Positions 21,431 to 31,943 of a stretch of 64,000 nucleotides of DNA are shown here, in pieces. Numbering within the stretch: position 1 is the stretch's first letter; each line of letters starts with the position of its first letter. The notes under the pieces were generated by a model. That model did no database searches, was not told where the DNA came from, and saw nothing but the letters and a program-made list of their open reading frames with translations. The DNA is from Megalonaias nervosa (Eukaryota > Mollusca > Bivalvia > Unionida > Unionidae), in the NCBI GenBank assembly GCA_016617855.1, contig JAECUM010012858.1, positions 1-64,000 on the forward strand, given 5' to 3'. The position numbers were made by a program, and so were the translations under genes.

Positions 21431-21936
21431 ATGTATTTATATTGTGTTCGATGCAAGGAAACCACCCCCACCACTGGATTAACAACAACAATAACAAAAA
21501 ATAAAAGGCGTGCACTTACAGGTAAGTGTGAAAAATGTGGTACAAAAAATACAAATTTATTTCGTCTAGCACAAAGACAGGAGGTGATGTCGCTACTTCA
21601 CTAGGAAAATTACCTGGGACTCCGTGGGCGAAATATCCCGGGGAAAAACATCTGCCCGGATATAATTATCGTGGTCATGGAACTCGACTTGATGTTCGAC
21701 TTGATTATCAAAATCAACCGCGACCTGGAGAATACCCAATAAATGCTATTGATCAAGCGTGTCATATTCATGATGTCGCGTATAAGAATAATGATTTACA
21801 ACAAAGACTTCTCGCAGATGTAAAATTGATTCACGCGTTAAATTCTATAAAGAATAAATCTCTCAGAGAAAAACTCGCTATTTTTCTAGTAAAAACTGCT
21901 ATGAAAGGTACAATAATCCTAGGGACTGGTAATTAA
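21431..21936 (+). pseudogene. Zinc-ribbon / PLA2-like protein (element B)
   Basis: ATG 21431 begins MYLYCVRCKETTPTTG, and the ribbon continues to CEKCGTK. A slip in an A-run near 21545 shifts the frame, and the PLA2-like core follows: GYNYRGHGTRL and ACHIHDVAYKNND, then a basic tail ending ILGTGN. The calcium loop has GHG instead of the usual GPG and lacks the loop Cys seen in A, so activity is doubtful. The His-Asp pair is kept. It ends 16 bases before the integrase start. Confidence 0.68.
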
Positions 21937-21952
21937 TTATATGATTATTATA

Positions 21953-22924
21953 ATGGAGTCCATTTATTATAGCCCAAAAGGATATTGGAAGGGCAGAGCA
22001 GCTATTAGTAAACTCGCTACAGCAGCAAAAGTCTCACGTGCTGTTGCTGCAGCGTGGTTATCACGACAAGCAATATGGCAAATCTATCTACCACCACCTA
22101 AAAGAATTCAACACGTGTATTTTGATGTCAGGGTTCCCAATGAAGTTCATCGAGCAGATATTTTGTTTTTACCACATGATACCATTAAAACACGTGGACC
22201 TCAATCACGCACATACAAATACGCGTTGACTGTCGTTGATTTTGCAAGTAGATATAAAGAAGCGGAACCATTATCAACAAAAACAACATCTGAAGTTGCC
22301 TCTCCGTTTAAATGAATTTATCAGCGAGGACCATTACGATGGCCACAATTATTGCAGGTTGATCCTGGCAAAGAATTTCTCGGTGAAGTATCATCGCTGA
22401 TGAAACAACATAGCGTCAAAATCAGACGAGGACACACTACAATTCACCGTGATGAGGCAATCTTGAAAGATTTAATCGAGCACTCGCTGAGCGGTTATTT
22501 GGATACCAGTATGCAAAGGAAATAATTCAGAGCGACAAGAGATCTCGTGAATGGGTTGCAAGATTACCGAGTAGAATAGCTGCGTTAAATAATGAGATTA
22601 CTCGTTCAATTTCTATGAAACCGATTGATGCGATTACGGAAAAATATATAATATCTCGGAACAAAATCATACAGTCTCAACCAGTATTAGGCAATGTGAC
22701 TATAAGATATCTATATGAACCTGGTGAACTCGAAGGAGGTAAAAAAAAGAGCAACTGATCCTATCTGGAGTGTGACTACACATAAAATTTCTAGCGTGGT
22801 TAGATCCACGGGTAGACCCGCAATCTATAGAATGGATTCAACTGCTCCTCAGCGTGGATTTGTACGTGAACAATTACAAGTAATTCCTGAAGACACACAA
22901 TTACCACCGCGTTCACTTTTGTAA
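21953..22924 (+). pseudogene. Retroviral-type integrase, several breaks (element B)
   Basis: Starts MESIYYSPKGYWKGRAAISK at ATG 21953 with an HTH-like N-terminus. Core residues Asp (ADILFLPHDT) and Asp (LQVDPGKEF) are visible. The third catalytic region is garbled by frameshifts near 22455-22500. A TGA interrupts at 22313. The C-terminal part (GRPAIYRMDSTA..FVREQLQVIPED) is intact and stops at 22924, overlapping the end of the opposing HNH coding sequence by 12 bases. Confidence 0.8.
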
Positions 22925-23104
22925 ATTGGAACCCCGACGTCGATTGCATTCAAGACATGTCAATATGACATTACCACGTGTATGACCAAGATCACTATTA
23001 ATTCTATCCACGGTAAACTGTTTTGGATTATTACTAGAACACTTCCCAAACATATGACAATTACAAATTACACAACGATTATTCTGTTGTTGTTTTAGCG
23101 TCAT
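22913..23104 (-). CDS. HNH endonuclease domain, probable C-terminus of the polymerase-helicase (element B)
   Basis: Sixty-three residues from ATG 23104, with CVICNCHM, FTVDRINSDLGH, NVILTCLECN: a zinc-binding HNH fold with C-x2-C pairs and the D-R..GH..N core. Upstream the same frame stays open to an A-run near 23170. On the other side of a one-base slip it continues the helicase C-terminus (SRVRRI.QLHRVVID). I therefore read it as a C-terminal HNH domain of one large protein rather than a separate gene. The A copy lacks it. Confidence 0.65.
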   Translation of the reverse strand: MTLKQQQNNRCVICNCHMFGKCSSNNPKQFTVDRINSDLGHTRGNVILTCLECNRRRGSNLQK

Positions 23105-26100
23105 AATAAATTGAACCTCGATATGAAAATCACGATTATTTTTTTTTATCGCATCGTTTATAACTGGATAATTTTTTTTCTTATTACTTCAACACTAACA
23201 GTTTGATTATTATTTTCTGTGCAGTCTATGACAACTCTGTGCAGTTGAGATATTCTCCTGACTCTAGATACTGCGAGATACTCTAAATTTGACCACTCGA
23301 TGCTGTCATCGACAATCTAGATATTTGTATCAGTAATAGTTAATCCTTGTGACAAGTGAATCGTTATGGCATATCCCAATTTCCACGGTGAGTTATTCAT
23401 ACTGAACGCGCTTTCAAAAACATGAACTTGAACTGAAACAATATCATTTAAGACAAGATTCTGTTTTTCATTTGATCCTGGAATTTCAATATCGACATTC
23501 TGTAGTCGAGTATCTGCTGGGTGATAACACAATGGCCCAAGTAGATTTGAGAATTTTTTTTGTGTAACATAATTAATTTCTCCTGTAATTCATCACGAAT
23601 TATTTTTCTACTAGCAACTATTAGATCATTTGGTGTCCGCAGATTCCAGAAATCATCGATGAGAGTTTCTGGAATTATTTTACGCGCTATCTCGCATTGA
23701 ATTTTATCTGGTTGTAGTCTGATTAATCTTTCAAATTCTTTCAGAGGTTCATCAATAGCTCTATAATCATCATTTATTTCTTCATAATAATCCACAAGTG
23801 ATTTTAACCACTCATGTGGAGATTGACGGACAAAAGGTGGTGGTTGACCATGATCGTCGCACATAGTTACCGCAGTATTTTTTGTTAATAACCAATTAAG
23901 AAATATTTTTAGTGTTTCTAACGACACCGTACAAATCTCATGCCAGATGATGATTTTGGGAATATATTTCTCACCCATTCGCTCAGGTGTCCACGTATCT
24001 CCACACCATCTGAAGAAACTATGGTATGTACATGATTTAATTCTTCGTTGTTTTATTTCTCTTGCTATTCTGTGTATAGGTGTCAACACAATCATATCTG
24101 AATTCTGATGAAATAATTCAATGGCACGTGTTGTTTTACCAGAACCTCCAGGTCCATTGAGATAAATGGTTTTATGTCTAGCCACGGGATCAAGTACAGA
24201 TGGTGATGTAGATACTGGTATTTGATTGTCATTACCGTAATATATTTCTTTGATAGCAACGTCTGCTGATTCAGAATAATCGAGTATACTTTCGTGTTTT
24301 ATTTTCCATGATCCCCATTCATTACTACCGAGTAACGGTTTTACCAAATCCATGTACGCGCTATTTATATAAAATTAATCCGTAGCAACTCTGACAGCGT
24401 GACGAGGAAATTTATTTATCATCGATAATAAATTTATAGAAACGTAAGCGAGCATAGAAGATCTTAAATGGGTAAATTGCGGTGACTCACCATCGATATA
24501 ACTCACGATTGTACCTAATTTAATTCCGTCTGATGAATAAGCATTGCTTCTGCTTATGAATGTTCCTTTGTTCGTTGCGTCCAACTCAGCATCATCCATG
24601 ATTAATCTTGCACAATGTTGTTTATGATCATATGAACCACCTTGAGTAAATTTACCAATTATTTTTCTACCGAGATCTTTTGCAACTTTATTTTCATAAT
24701 TAATTTTATCCCAATCTTCATATGGATCTGTCGGTGAATATTTCTTTTGCTGTGGTAACCAAACTTGTTTCTGCGGATGATATGATATAATAGCTTCACT
24801 TACGCTCAACGACACTAAGATTCCAGTATCAAGCATGTATCGTAATAGCACTATTGGAACCCAATATTTTTCTGCAAAATGTCTCCCAAACTACGCATAA
24901 ACGATCGGATGAAGATTATCACAAAACTTAAATGATTTTACACAAGCGAATCCAGTTGAATCAAAATCAGGTAATGGCCCATTTATCGCAACTCTCGTCA
25001 TTTCATGTGTTGGATGTCCGAATCTTTTAAAATATTCAGAACAGTCTCCGTATCCAAGAAAACTCCCAAGATAACACGCAACCATATCAACCGATATAAC
25101 TTTACGATGATCGTATTTGGTATTCCATAATCCGCCATGTTCATATTTGACACAGCTATGCTGAATATCTTCAAGGAATTCTGATCGTGTTGGCTTCAAT
25201 GAATTTTTCTCCTGAGCGAAGTGAGCAGCAACTGATGGAACTGTAAAACAATTATTCAATAATTGTTCAACTTCAACATCATCAGAATTGTATGTCAATG
25301 CAAGATTCTTCATTTCGTCATGGAGAGATTCTTTACGGTAAATTTCTCCATTAGGTTTTACAAATTGATCCTAGTTCATGGATTCTGAACTCTGAAATAA
25401 CCAAACAGATACAGGATCATTCTTACTGATATCGTTGATAGCATCAAATATATAATCGTCATAAAATTTAACTATTCTATCTCGTGGAAATATTGTTACA
25501 GCATTAGTCCATACATGTGCATTATGACCAATGATTGTTATTGGAGTTCCTCTTGATGTGTATTTTGACGCATATAAAATCTCTCCGGTTAGTGTTCTTA
25601 CTGTAATTGGAAATTTTAATTTTTTTTCTAGTTCAGCGACGTCTTTGATAGATGCTCCAGTATTTTTAACTGTTTCTGCCCATGAGTTTATTTTTTTACG
25701 TCTTATATCTGTTGAGCCATTCCCACGTATTGCTTTTTTGAAATGTTCCATAACTCGCTCAGCTACACAATTTAACCGTGATAATTTCATCGGTTTAAGA
25801 TTTTCAACGCTGGGTTTATCATTTAATGGATAAATTGCATAAACAACTGCGGTTACAGGATATGCTCGTTCATAATACGGTTTATCAATACCAGTTAATA
25901 TACCTGGCTTGGATTTTTTATCCAATATAACAGTTTGTCCTGATTGTGTTACTCTGATAGGTTCGTGTTTATCACGGATAATCCAAATATCATCATCCGT
26001 CTGCACAAGAAATTTGATCAGAATAATATATCGCTGATTATCAAGGTAATTAATAATACTTCTTTCTCGTTCGTCATTTATTCTTGTGTCGACGGTATCT

Positions 26101-26300
26101 CTGATTCTGAATGTTGACCAAGTATGAGTGGCACCATCATTTCGAAATTCCTTCTTAGCTTCACGAATACGATCGGTTATATCATCATTCATCAGAGCTA
26201 GGTCTTGCACTGAGTATTTAGATTTGGATTTTGGTAATTTATCAAGATCAAATCTTGCTCTAGAGGGTTCGATTACGGACAATCTCTTAAATTCCTCCAT
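23105..26300 (-). pseudogene. PolB-like polymerase palm fused to SF1 helicase, broken (element B)
   Basis: Reading from ATG 26300 (MEEFKRLSVIEPSRARFDLD), open pieces cover 26300-25371, 25313-24891, 24851-24375, 24353-23448 and 23532-23280, separated by stops or frameshifts. Motif candidates: VISVDMVACYLGSFLG (A, about 25100), GRKIIGKFTQGG (B, about 24680) and RHAVRVATD (C, about 24385). The helicase part has GPGGSGKTTRAIELF (Walker A, about 24150), IIIWHEICT where A has WDEI (the Walker B Asp is His here), MCDDHGQPPPF and AITIHLSQGLT. With the HNH segment the protein would be about 1,120 residues. Probable replication enzyme; no exonuclease motifs recognised. Confidence 0.68.
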
Positions 26301-26370
26301 TATAATAATTAAGACAGGATGTATTTAATTAGATTTTTATTCATAATATAATGATACAAACAAATAACAA

Positions 26371-26658
26371 ATGAAACTGGTTAATGATCGGGTTTCATTT
26401 CGCTGCAATAAACCATGTGTAAAAGAAGTCTGTGGATATCATATGCAGAGTTTTCGTAGAAGAAGGACAGGACCAAAACCTTGCGTTCGATGCGGTGTTG
26501 GAGTCAGAGGAAAAACTCAATTATGCGTGCAATGTGGCGGTAAAAAATATAGAGAGATGAAGCGGTATTACAATGAGAAATATGGACCATCGGCATCTCC
26601 ATTTAAAACCATAGAGGATTATTTGGTTAGATTTCAGAATAATCATTTAGAAGAATGA
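26371..26658 (+). CDS. Double zinc-ribbon protein (element B)
   Basis: Ninety-five residues with CNKPCVKEVCGYH and KPCVRCGVGVRGKTQLCVQCGG, then a basic helix REMKRYYNEKYG. Compared with the A protein, the first residues before CNKPC are altered, suggesting a shifted or shortened N-terminus. Divergent from the polymerase-helicase gene, as in A. Confidence 0.68.
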   Translation: MKLVNDRVSFRCNKPCVKEVCGYHMQSFRRRRTGPKPCVRCGVGVRGKTQLCVQCGGKKYREMKRYYNEKYGPSASPFKTIEDYLVRFQNNHLEE

Positions 26659-26670
26659 TATTATATATAA

Positions 26671-27114
26671 ATGGAGCAGAATGAGTTTGTGAAACATCCC
26701 ATCATTGATAATTACGAGGCATCTCGTAATGGTATTATCAGACACTGTCAAAGAAAAAAACCAGTTGGTAATATTACCAATACTGGATACCTGAGATTTA
26801 ATACTGGGAATAACAAAATGTATCTCCATCATAGATTCATCTACGAGTGTTTTAATGGTCCGATAGAAGAAGGATTTGTAATCGATCATGTCAATTCAGA
26901 TATAAAAGATAATTCTTTAGAAAATTTACGTATTGTTACACAAAGTCAAAATTGTAAATTAGGAAGAACCGGTCATAATAATAATTCTCCAAGATCAATT
27001 ATATCCACAAACACAGAAACAGGTGAAGAAATAATCTTTCCACCAATGAATGCGGCTGGTAAGTATTTTGATATTGTTATACCTTCAGAACAACGTGTTG
27101 CAAAAAAAAAATAA
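26671..27114 (+). CDS. HNH homing-endonuclease-like protein with NUMOD modules (element B)
   Basis: A 147-residue open frame. NUMOD4-like start PIIDNYEASRNGIIR, central HNH part (LHHRFIYECFNG, FVIDHVNSDIKDNSLENL) with the second His-Asp and Asn, and a NUMOD1-like tail NTETGEEIIFPPMNAAGKYF. This architecture is typical of free-standing or intron-borne homing nucleases in phages and large viruses. It is absent from A, so it was gained by B or lost from A. It cuts DNA; self-spreading is inferred from the family. Confidence 0.75.
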   Translation: MEQNEFVKHPIIDNYEASRNGIIRHCQRKKPVGNITNTGYLRFNTGNNKMYLHHRFIYECFNGPIEEGFVIDHVNSDIKDNSLENLRIVTQSQNCKLGRTGHNNNSPRSIISTNTETGEEIIFPPMNAAGKYFDIVIPSEQRVAKKK

Positions 27115-27199
27115 TTAAATCAACGTTCTCAAATAAATTTAATCAGAGGATCAAATTTAGATACGCTGATAATTAATTAAAAGCATACAATTAATAATA

Positions 27200-27442
27200 A
27201 TGGATATGAATTCAATTATTTACGACAGAGATAAAATCTGTATTGCTGATAAATTACCTCCGTGGACTAAAGTCAAGATTACTGAAAGAGATGGTGTTAC
27301 TTGTGTAGAATTCATTGATAGAATTTACGCAGGAAAAGTGTTCTCACATCGATCATGTTCCGTCATGCCTGTATCACGTGATGAACGTGCGCGCCAAAGA
27401 TTACAAGAAAAATTCAGAGCGAGAATACACAAGAAAGAATAA
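27200..27442 (+). CDS. Small unknown protein (element B)
   Basis: Eighty residues, MDMNSIIYDRDKICIADKL... with a beta-rich middle (KVKITERDGVTCVEFIDRI) and a strongly basic C-terminus (ERARQRLQEKFRARIHKKE). Not recognised. It follows the HNH gene on the same strand and has no counterpart readable in A. Confidence 0.45.
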   Translation: MDMNSIIYDRDKICIADKLPPWTKVKITERDGVTCVEFIDRIYAGKVFSHRSCSVMPVSRDERARQRLQEKFRARIHKKE

Positions 27443-27522
27443 TCCATGGATTATAAATTAATTCTTGTCTTCTGAAATTATCAGAAATATATTTATTCAG
27501 AAAAATAAATTTATTTAAACAA

Positions 27523-27990
27523 ATGACTTTTTATATAATGAATCATGAAAATATCAACACTGTTATTGATGCAATTGAGCAACTACAACATGATGGTATA
27601 AAACTTTCTGATGAACTTGATCCTCAAAAAATCATGTGTAATTCTGAATAATTACAACAACGAAAAACTGAAAATAGATATACACTACCATCCGATTATA
27701 GATTTATGAAATTAATTTATCGATCGATGATAGAGTCGCTAGCAAAGGTTGATGATACGCAAGTTAAAGAATTTATTTGACTCGCAAATGCAATTGAACA
27801 AATAAGACTAGAATTATCTCGCGAATACGAAACGAGAAAACTAGTGAATAGTCGTGTAATGCAAGTGTGAAAGATTATGTCAGTGACAGAATCTGAAAGG
27901 GTTGTTACCAGTGAAAGCGACAGCAGTGACAGTGAAGATAATACTGGATTAATGATGGTAATGGCTAAGCAGAATCACTGGGAGAATTAA
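27523..27990 (+). pseudogene. Decayed helical protein gene (element B)
   Basis: From ATG 27523 one frame reads through to 27990 with three in-frame stops. Between them it encodes helical text (NTVIDAIEQLQHDGIKLSDEL, then RFMKLIYRSMIESLAKVDD) and a Ser/Asp/Glu-rich acidic end (TSESDSSDSEDN). Family unknown. It occupies the same slot as the coiled-coil remnants of A. Confidence 0.5.
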
Positions 27991-28087
27991 AAAAGATAAT
28001 TATTTTATCCGTGATATTGTTATGGTGGTATATTGTTTGTTTTTTTTTTTGCTTCTACGATGACGTTCTATGAGCGTACTTACAGAT

Positions 28088-29555
28088 TTATATCTCTGAC
28101 CTGAGATCGAGCAAGTGGCCAGACTGGTCAGTAAGTTTGAAATGTATCCGCGATAAAAATGGATTATGACATTTTAGATAAACAACGTTGATTGGTTCTG
28201 ATACAATCAAATCCCCTGGGGACACTTGAGGGGTAAATGAATACAGAATGTATCCTTGTTGGGCCTGATTGGATTTTTCAGCGTCAACTTGATAACTGCC
28301 GTCGATGACATCGCACACTAGATTGACAGCGATCGTTGATGTGACATTGACGATACCCGGTGATACATGGCGACCTTCACCGTACGAATCGTTGTTGCAT
28401 CGGAGGATATTCGGTGGTGGTGCTATTTTTTTTCCACGATTCGAGGATTCTAGGAAAGTAATTATCGATAACATCGGTGAGTCTCTTTTTTAATCTATCT
28501 GAATCAAATTTTGGTATTGTAAATGTTGAGATTTTTTCTTTGGTTGTTCCATAATAATCAAGAAAAGTTTTCATGAAACTTGCTCTTGGAGATAATTTAT
28601 CTTGTTCAAGCATTTTTAAGATAAAAGTTCGATTAATGATGTACATATCTGATCTGAGTTTATTTAAATGTTGTATTGTTTCAATGATTTTTTTTGTGTG
28701 CCTTCGTCGTAGACTTGTGATAACGATAAAAATAGATTTTTTAAATCATTGATTTTATTACTGTGTTCAAATTCAATTAAAGCAACATATCCATCGATCG
28801 GTTCTTCATAGGGAACTTCAACGAGTCCAAGATTGTCGTATATAATCTTTCCTGTTACTGGATCACGTTTAGCGTCGGTTATGGAAGAATAACCATAATG
28901 AGGAAGCCAAGTTCCATCGGTATCAGTATAATCTTTTCTGTCTAACCAATCAAGTCTATGACCGACACCAGGAATTCCATTGAGATAAGCGTCCGGTTTT
29001 ATTATGTATTTTTTCCGTTGTAAAAAATTAATTTAGTTGTGGTTCTTGTGGACCTTCATAAACTGGTGGAATTTCAGGCCATCCTAGCACTGACCTGATC
29101 GAAGACTGATAAATGTCAACGGCGTAATCCGAAGAATTTATTTCAATGGCCGATGATAACGTTGGTTCGTGGACGGTAATAGCTATCTTTGATTCTTTTC
29201 TTGTGATGGATTTAATTCTGCGTTGGAATTCTTCATTGATCTGTTCTATTTCATAACTGCCCGTTGGAATACTGACTACTTGCCAATCAGGAGTTCCATC
29301 GGGTTTGTTTTTATTTGCAAATACTAATTAATTATTCGATTGTAGTCCACCGAATGATTTTGACCTAATATTTGGCCAACTATAATAAACCCGTAATTGC
29401 GCTAATGCTATTTCGCTTGCTGGTATTGCAGTTGGAAAATTAATACTGAATTCAGGATTAGTTGAACTCGCTGATATCATTGTGGTTCTTACCGGAGCAG
29501 TATTAGTGACGATCTGTTGTAATAATTCCCTTGACTCAGTCAAGGACGTTGTCAT
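28088..29555 (-). pseudogene. Penton/PY-like structural protein, fragmented (element B)
   Basis: ATG 29555 (MTTSLTESRELLQQ) opens a frame with IPASEIALAQLRVYYSWPNI that stops at 29328. Homology continues in the same and other frames through the WQVV..PTGSYEIEQINEEF region (about 29280-29230), DAYLNGIPGVGHRLDWLD (about 28990-28940), and an open piece 28646-28377. The final frame 28474-28088 ends with SPGDLIVSEPINVVYLKC and TDQSGHLLDLRSEI. It has the same order of segments as A, so it represents one gene of about 480 codons. Probable capsid-associated protein. Confidence 0.6.
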
Positions 29556-29566
29556 TATTATATTAT

Positions 29567-30042
29567 TGTTGCTCTAAATTATTTATTTCCGTGATCGAAT
29601 CACCCGTGGTAAATACTTCATTGTAGATCTTTATTATAATACTGAATTCTTCATCGGATATTATTTCATTGTTGAGCGACAAAGAAATCATCGACGATAA
29701 TTAGGAATATGCTACAGTTGCAGTATGTAATTTCATCGTGTACTCGTTCAATTTTTCATTTGTACACGTATTTATCTTTTTTGCGATAATATTAAATATT
29801 TCAGCGATCGTGGTTGACGATGAAACAACGATTGTTACAACGATCGGCGCTGTCATAGTCAACGTTGATAATACTACGCCAGTTCCAGCAACAATCGCGG
29901 AAACCGAATAAATGATGATATCAACGACAACCGCACGTCTACGATATTTCTTTATTTTTGCTGTATAATCATCGATGATGGTTTTTAGTTTATTCTGCCA
30001 TGTTGTTACTTGATCGTATCTGTATCGCTGAACGTCTATCAT
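29567..30042 (-). pseudogene. Small membrane protein (element B)
   Basis: Homologue of the A gene with two hydrophobic segments (AVVVDIIIYSVSAIVAGTGVV and APIVVTIVVSSSTTIAEIF). An in-frame stop at 29701 truncates it to 113 residues. The following in-frame sequence still aligns with the soluble tail of A to 29567, so the truncation is secondary. Confidence 0.65.
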
Positions 30043-30113
30043 TATACTGTATTAAGTAATTAATTGTGGTGTTTCAGCTACAAATTCTATGCACCACCAG
30101 TAGGACGCCGAGG

Positions 30114-31040
30114 TTAATTTTTATCAGATGATTCCAGCATAAACGTTTCTTCGGTATCTTTATTTAACACTACAGATACAATCCCAGAAAAATTATCAGT
30201 TGAATGACGCGATAGATACGTGGTAAATATCCTAAATTTTGCAGAACTGAACACGGACAGCCTGTACACGCCAGTGACCTCCGCGGTATGTTTGATAGTG
30301 TTATTTTGCGGTGTCCATGTTGATGATCCTGATGATACTGTGTACACGATACTGTTAATTTGTCTGTGTGAAATTTTAACGAGATGAGTTTTATTGACGA
30401 TATTAGGAATTCCACTTATAATATCGTTGATTCTTGTGTTTATATCGGTGAGATTTATGTCAACGGTTGGTGGACTTCCAAAAAATTCATTAATGGTTCT
30501 GTTTACGTTTCTGCGAAAAGTCAGAAACAGTTGTACTTGATTAGTAAAATCAGTTTTGAGTGTGGTCATTCCATCGTTGATTGTAGTTAACGAAGTTGTC
30601 ACTGGAAGTTCCTTATTATCGACATATTTCTTCATTGCAGCGTCGAGATTATCCGTCGGTTCTCCTACGTTGGTAATTTTATTATTGTTCATGTTGAGAA
30701 CGCCGTGCATGGTATCACCGAATGTTAACAGCCTATCATTGATCGTCACTGCAGTAATACCACTAGGAACAAGTTTGCCATCTCTGTCATATACAGTAAT
30801 AAGACCTTCTCGCGATAATCGACTACGAATAATAATATCCTTGATTGAAATATTACTCGTCTTCAATTTTCCTTCACGGTTTTGAAATATAACAAGTTCG
30901 TTGGGATCAACGTTGGCAAGATTGAGCAGGTCAGATAATTCATCATTGATCTGCCATGTTACTCGCTTGAGTAAATCCTCACCTGGTTCTTGTTGGTTTT
31001 TTTTTTTAGTTTTAGTTGATCTTCCGTAAATATCTACCAT
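30114..31040 (-). CDS. Fibre-like protein with one tail-fibre repeat (element B)
   Basis: A 308-residue open frame beginning MVDIYGRSTKTKKKNQQ. It has one phage-fibre-type repeat (GDTMHGVLNMNNNKITNVGE, then AAMKKYVD) where A has two. It is followed by a helical linker and a beta-rich C-terminal domain resembling A's (YRLSVFSSAKFRIFTT). It ends with SSDKN, slightly earlier than in A. The start lies 8 bases after the protease stop. Confidence 0.75.
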   Translation of the reverse strand: MVDIYGRSTKTKKKNQQEPGEDLLKRVTWQINDELSDLLNLANVDPNELVIFQNREGKLKTSNISIKDIIIRSRLSREGLITVYDRDGKLVPSGITAVTINDRLLTFGDTMHGVLNMNNNKITNVGEPTDNLDAAMKKYVDNKELPVTTSLTTINDGMTTLKTDFTNQVQLFLTFRRNVNRTINEFFGSPPTVDINLTDINTRINDIISGIPNIVNKTHLVKISHRQINSIVYTVSSGSSTWTPQNNTIKHTAEVTGVYRLSVFSSAKFRIFTTYLSRHSTDNFSGIVSVVLNKDTEETFMLESSDKN

Positions 31041-31047
31041 TATATGA

Positions 31048-31457
31048 TTAGCGATTATTTAAAACAAAACTCATATATTCATGTACAGCCTTATGAGCTG
31101 GTTTCGTTGATCTTGATACAACATCAAGTACTGCTAGTGCTTCACGGCCACATATAGGCGGGTCGGTTATTTTTTGTGTTGGTAGCTTTGAATACCAGAT
31201 TAGAATACTCTGAAGTCTGTCGATATATTTTAAAAATTCTTTTGGTGGTGCCAGTCCGTACGAATCGAAATAAATAATACCCCGTGGATCAATTGCATAT
31301 GCAACACAGTGAGTGCCACGACCAGAGCTTTTATCGAGATTAATAATACCTGTTTCAATCAGATTTGGATTTTTCGGTAATTGATCACGCATAAAACACC
31401 TCTGAAATTCTTTATATTTAGTTGCTTAGCAGCATCGAATAAATCAAAGTTAGACAT
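31048..31457 (-). pseudogene. Adenain-like cysteine protease (element B)
   Basis: ATG 31457 encodes MSNFDLFDAAKQLNIKNFRG, then a frame slip at a T-run leads into the open part from ATG 31392. Catalytic candidates: His in RGTHCVAYAID, Asp in IYFDSYGLAPPK and Cys in PPICGREALAV. The residue after the His is Cys where A has Trp, which is unusual because this Trp is common in the family. It would process virion proteins. Confidence 0.75.
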
Positions 31458-31518
31458 CGGGAAAATCGGCGAGTCCCTGGAAGTCTTAATCCTTTTCGGT
31501 ATCAAGACCCTGGAAGTC

Positions 31519-31923
31519 TCAGACCGTGACCTCTCCGTTTCCTTTTTTTAATCCTTGTCCAGTTGCTTTCTTCAGCGCCATTCCAGCAGCTGTCCCAGCT
31601 GCACCTAACGCAGCAGCTTTTGCAACAGCTGGGGCTGCAGAGGCTATTAATGCTGAGATAGCTGCAAGAACTGGAAATATACCACCAGTCTTAACGATGT
31701 CGCTGATGGCACCCGCAGAAAGATTTACTCGTATACCTTTCTTTGATTGCTTAGCTTCATTGAAATGCTTGAACTGGCGTTCTGTCATAGATAATTTATT
31801 TTGGCCACCTGCGATTTGTTCTTGTTTTAATGATATTTTTGTTCCACATCGCTTCGCTGATGCTGACTGAAGTCTTTTGATCTGTCTAGGAGTCAGACTG
31901 ACACTAACGTGATGATATAGCAT
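31519..31923 (-). CDS. Ala-rich hydrophobic virion protein (element B)
   Basis: Intact, 134 residues. N-terminal LTPRQIKRLQSASAKRC, a basic middle (KSKKG-like, NEAKQSKKGIRVNLSAG), then a hydrophobic stretch GGIFPVLAAISALIASAAPAV and an Ala/Gly-rich segment before a basic tail. It lies between capsid and protease genes. A pX-like core or membrane-active role is suggested by location and composition only. Confidence 0.65.
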   Translation of the reverse strand: MLYHHVSVSLTPRQIKRLQSASAKRCGTKISLKQEQIAGGQNKLSMTERQFKHFNEAKQSKKGIRVNLSAGAISDIVKTGGIFPVLAAISALIASAAPAVAKAAALGAAGTAAGMALKKATGQGLKKGNGEVTV

Positions 31924-31943
31924 TTATGATATATTTCTGACTT

